From NCBI RefSeq assembly GCF_900099835.1, contig NZ_FNKP01000001.1, positions 2,976,001 through 3,040,000 of the forward strand: a stretch of 64,000 bases of DNA, written 5' to 3'. A model generated the notes under the pieces. That model was not told the origin of the DNA, did no database searches, and saw only the letters and a list, made by a program, of their open reading frames with translations. The number at the start of each line of letters is the position of its first letter. Position 1 is the first letter of the stretch. Of this stretch, positions 63,418 to 64,000 are shown piece after piece. Origin of the DNA: Paraburkholderia fungorum. Its GTDB lineage: Bacteria; Pseudomonadota; Gammaproteobacteria; Burkholderiales; Burkholderiaceae. Both the position numbers and the translations under genes were made by a program.

Positions 63418-64000
63418 CTACTGCGCGGCATTCGCTCCCGACGCCGCGGCCGGAGCCGAAGCCGGCACCGCACCCGCCGCCGCCATTTCATTCGCCGGTG
63501 CAGGGCCACCGCCCGTACCCAACGGAATCTTCACCGTATGCACCGCGCCGTTGCCGAGCGGGAAATCGGCGAACGCACTGCGCGCCAGATACGGCATCGC
63601 CCTGACCAGTGACGACTCCGCGCCGGAATTGCGCGCGGTCACGTTATAAACCTCCTTGCCGCTGACACGCTCAGTAATGCGCACGCCCAGCAGGTGCGTG
63701 AAGATCGGATAGCTCTGATTCACGTAAGCGGTCGGAAACGGGCCCCACGGACCCCACGGGTCGAACGGCCGTCCCCAGTAAGGCGACGGCCACGGGTTGT
63801 AGTACACCGGCTCCGCAACCGTCACCATGTCCGAGCGGATGCCATAAGACAGCCCGACCAGATACCGCGCCTGATCGCTGTCGACTTCGCGGAACGAGTG
63901 CACCGCCAGTTCACCCGCAACGATGCGCTCGTACGTGCTGAGTTCGAGATTGCTCTGCTGACCCGGCGCCCGCGTGAATGCAAAGGTGCGGTTCGCGTCG
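63418..64000 (-). CDS. DUF4136 domain protein (partial, N terminus outside window)
   Basis: The frame runs uninterrupted from 63418 to the window end at 64000, so only the C-terminal ~193 residues are visible. Family-like segments are RTFAFTRAPGQ, YERIVAGELA, ARYLVGLSYGIRS and the Trp/Pro-rich WGRPFDPWGPWGPFP, then VRITERVSGKEVYNVTARNSG. DUF4136 members are mostly exported lipoproteins of unknown function. The end is Ala/Pro-rich. A terminator lies downstream. Confidence 0.75.
   Translation of the reverse strand, partial: DANRTFAFTRAPGQQSNLELSTYERIVAGELAVHSFREVDSDQARYLVGLSYGIRSDMVTVAEPVYYNPWPSPYWGRPFDPWGPWGPFPTAYVNQSYPIFTHLLGVRITERVSGKEVYNVTARNSGAESSLVRAMPYLARSAFADFPLGNGAVHTVKIPLGTGGGPAPANEMAAAGAVPASAPAAASGANAAQ

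Overview
The window looks like a chromosomal segment of a Burkholderiaceae betaproteobacterium, most likely Paraburkholderia or a close relative. This rests on high GC with strong third-position GC bias, the order gyrA / ompA / ubiG / gph / ssrA, a tmRNA tag reading ANDETFALAA, and an fds-type formate dehydrogenase. No genome comparison could be run, so the genus is an inference.

Layout. 1-6130 is housekeeping: gyrA (minus), then ompA, ubiG, gph and the tmRNA gene ssrA (plus). 6175-12044 (minus strand) is a compact secretion cluster. Read in the direction of transcription it has a 41-residue precursor peptide with a Gly-Gly leader (11919-12044, easily missed because it is so short), an intercistronic hairpin, a divergent LpxL-like acyltransferase, an HlyD-type adaptor, an ABC exporter with an intact C39 leader peptidase, and a TolC-type outer-membrane channel. 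Upstream of the peptide is about 450 bp of AT-rich DNA unlike its surroundings. I consider this cluster the best candidate for an undescribed system: a microcin-like or signalling peptide whose core begins Cys-Cys, next to a possible lipid-modifying enzyme.

12621-20015 carries two small exported proteins and then the NAD-linked molybdenum formate dehydrogenase locus: an FdsR-like regulator divergent from fdsG-fdsB-fdsA-fdsD, without fdsC between A and D. 20047-35317 is a mosaic of single genes: a flavin monooxygenase, a TPR protein, a citrate/H+ symporter-like MFS protein, a GNAT, a DUF2968 protein, a glutamine-amidotransferase-like hydrolase, a CPA2 antiporter, a GntR regulator with an amidase, and dsbB. 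35720-43462 is a purine salvage/catabolism operon: xdhA-xdhB-xdhC, an adenine-deaminase-type enzyme and guanine deaminase, feeding hypoxanthine and guanine to xanthine and urate.

43553-62816 is an aryl polyene (xanthomonadin/flexirubin-like) pigment cluster. Sixteen minus-strand genes, mostly with overlapping ends, encode a chain-length-factor-like protein, acyltransferase, two acyl carrier proteins, a COG4648 membrane protein, a fused aryl-acid ligase/dehydratase, a glycosyltransferase-acyltransferase fusion, an aromatic amino acid ammonia-lyase, a thioesterase, a LolA-like carrier, an MMPL exporter, three ketosynthases, a hotdog dehydratase, a ketoreductase and two small paralogous exported proteins. 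A plus-strand methyltransferase and a flavin halogenase-like protein with Lys78 and a WxWxIP motif complete it. The ammonia-lyase and ligase should supply an aryl starter, the KS/KR/DH set should build the polyene, and the acyltransferases, LolA-like protein and MMPL protein should place it in the outer membrane. The window ends inside a DUF4136-type gene.
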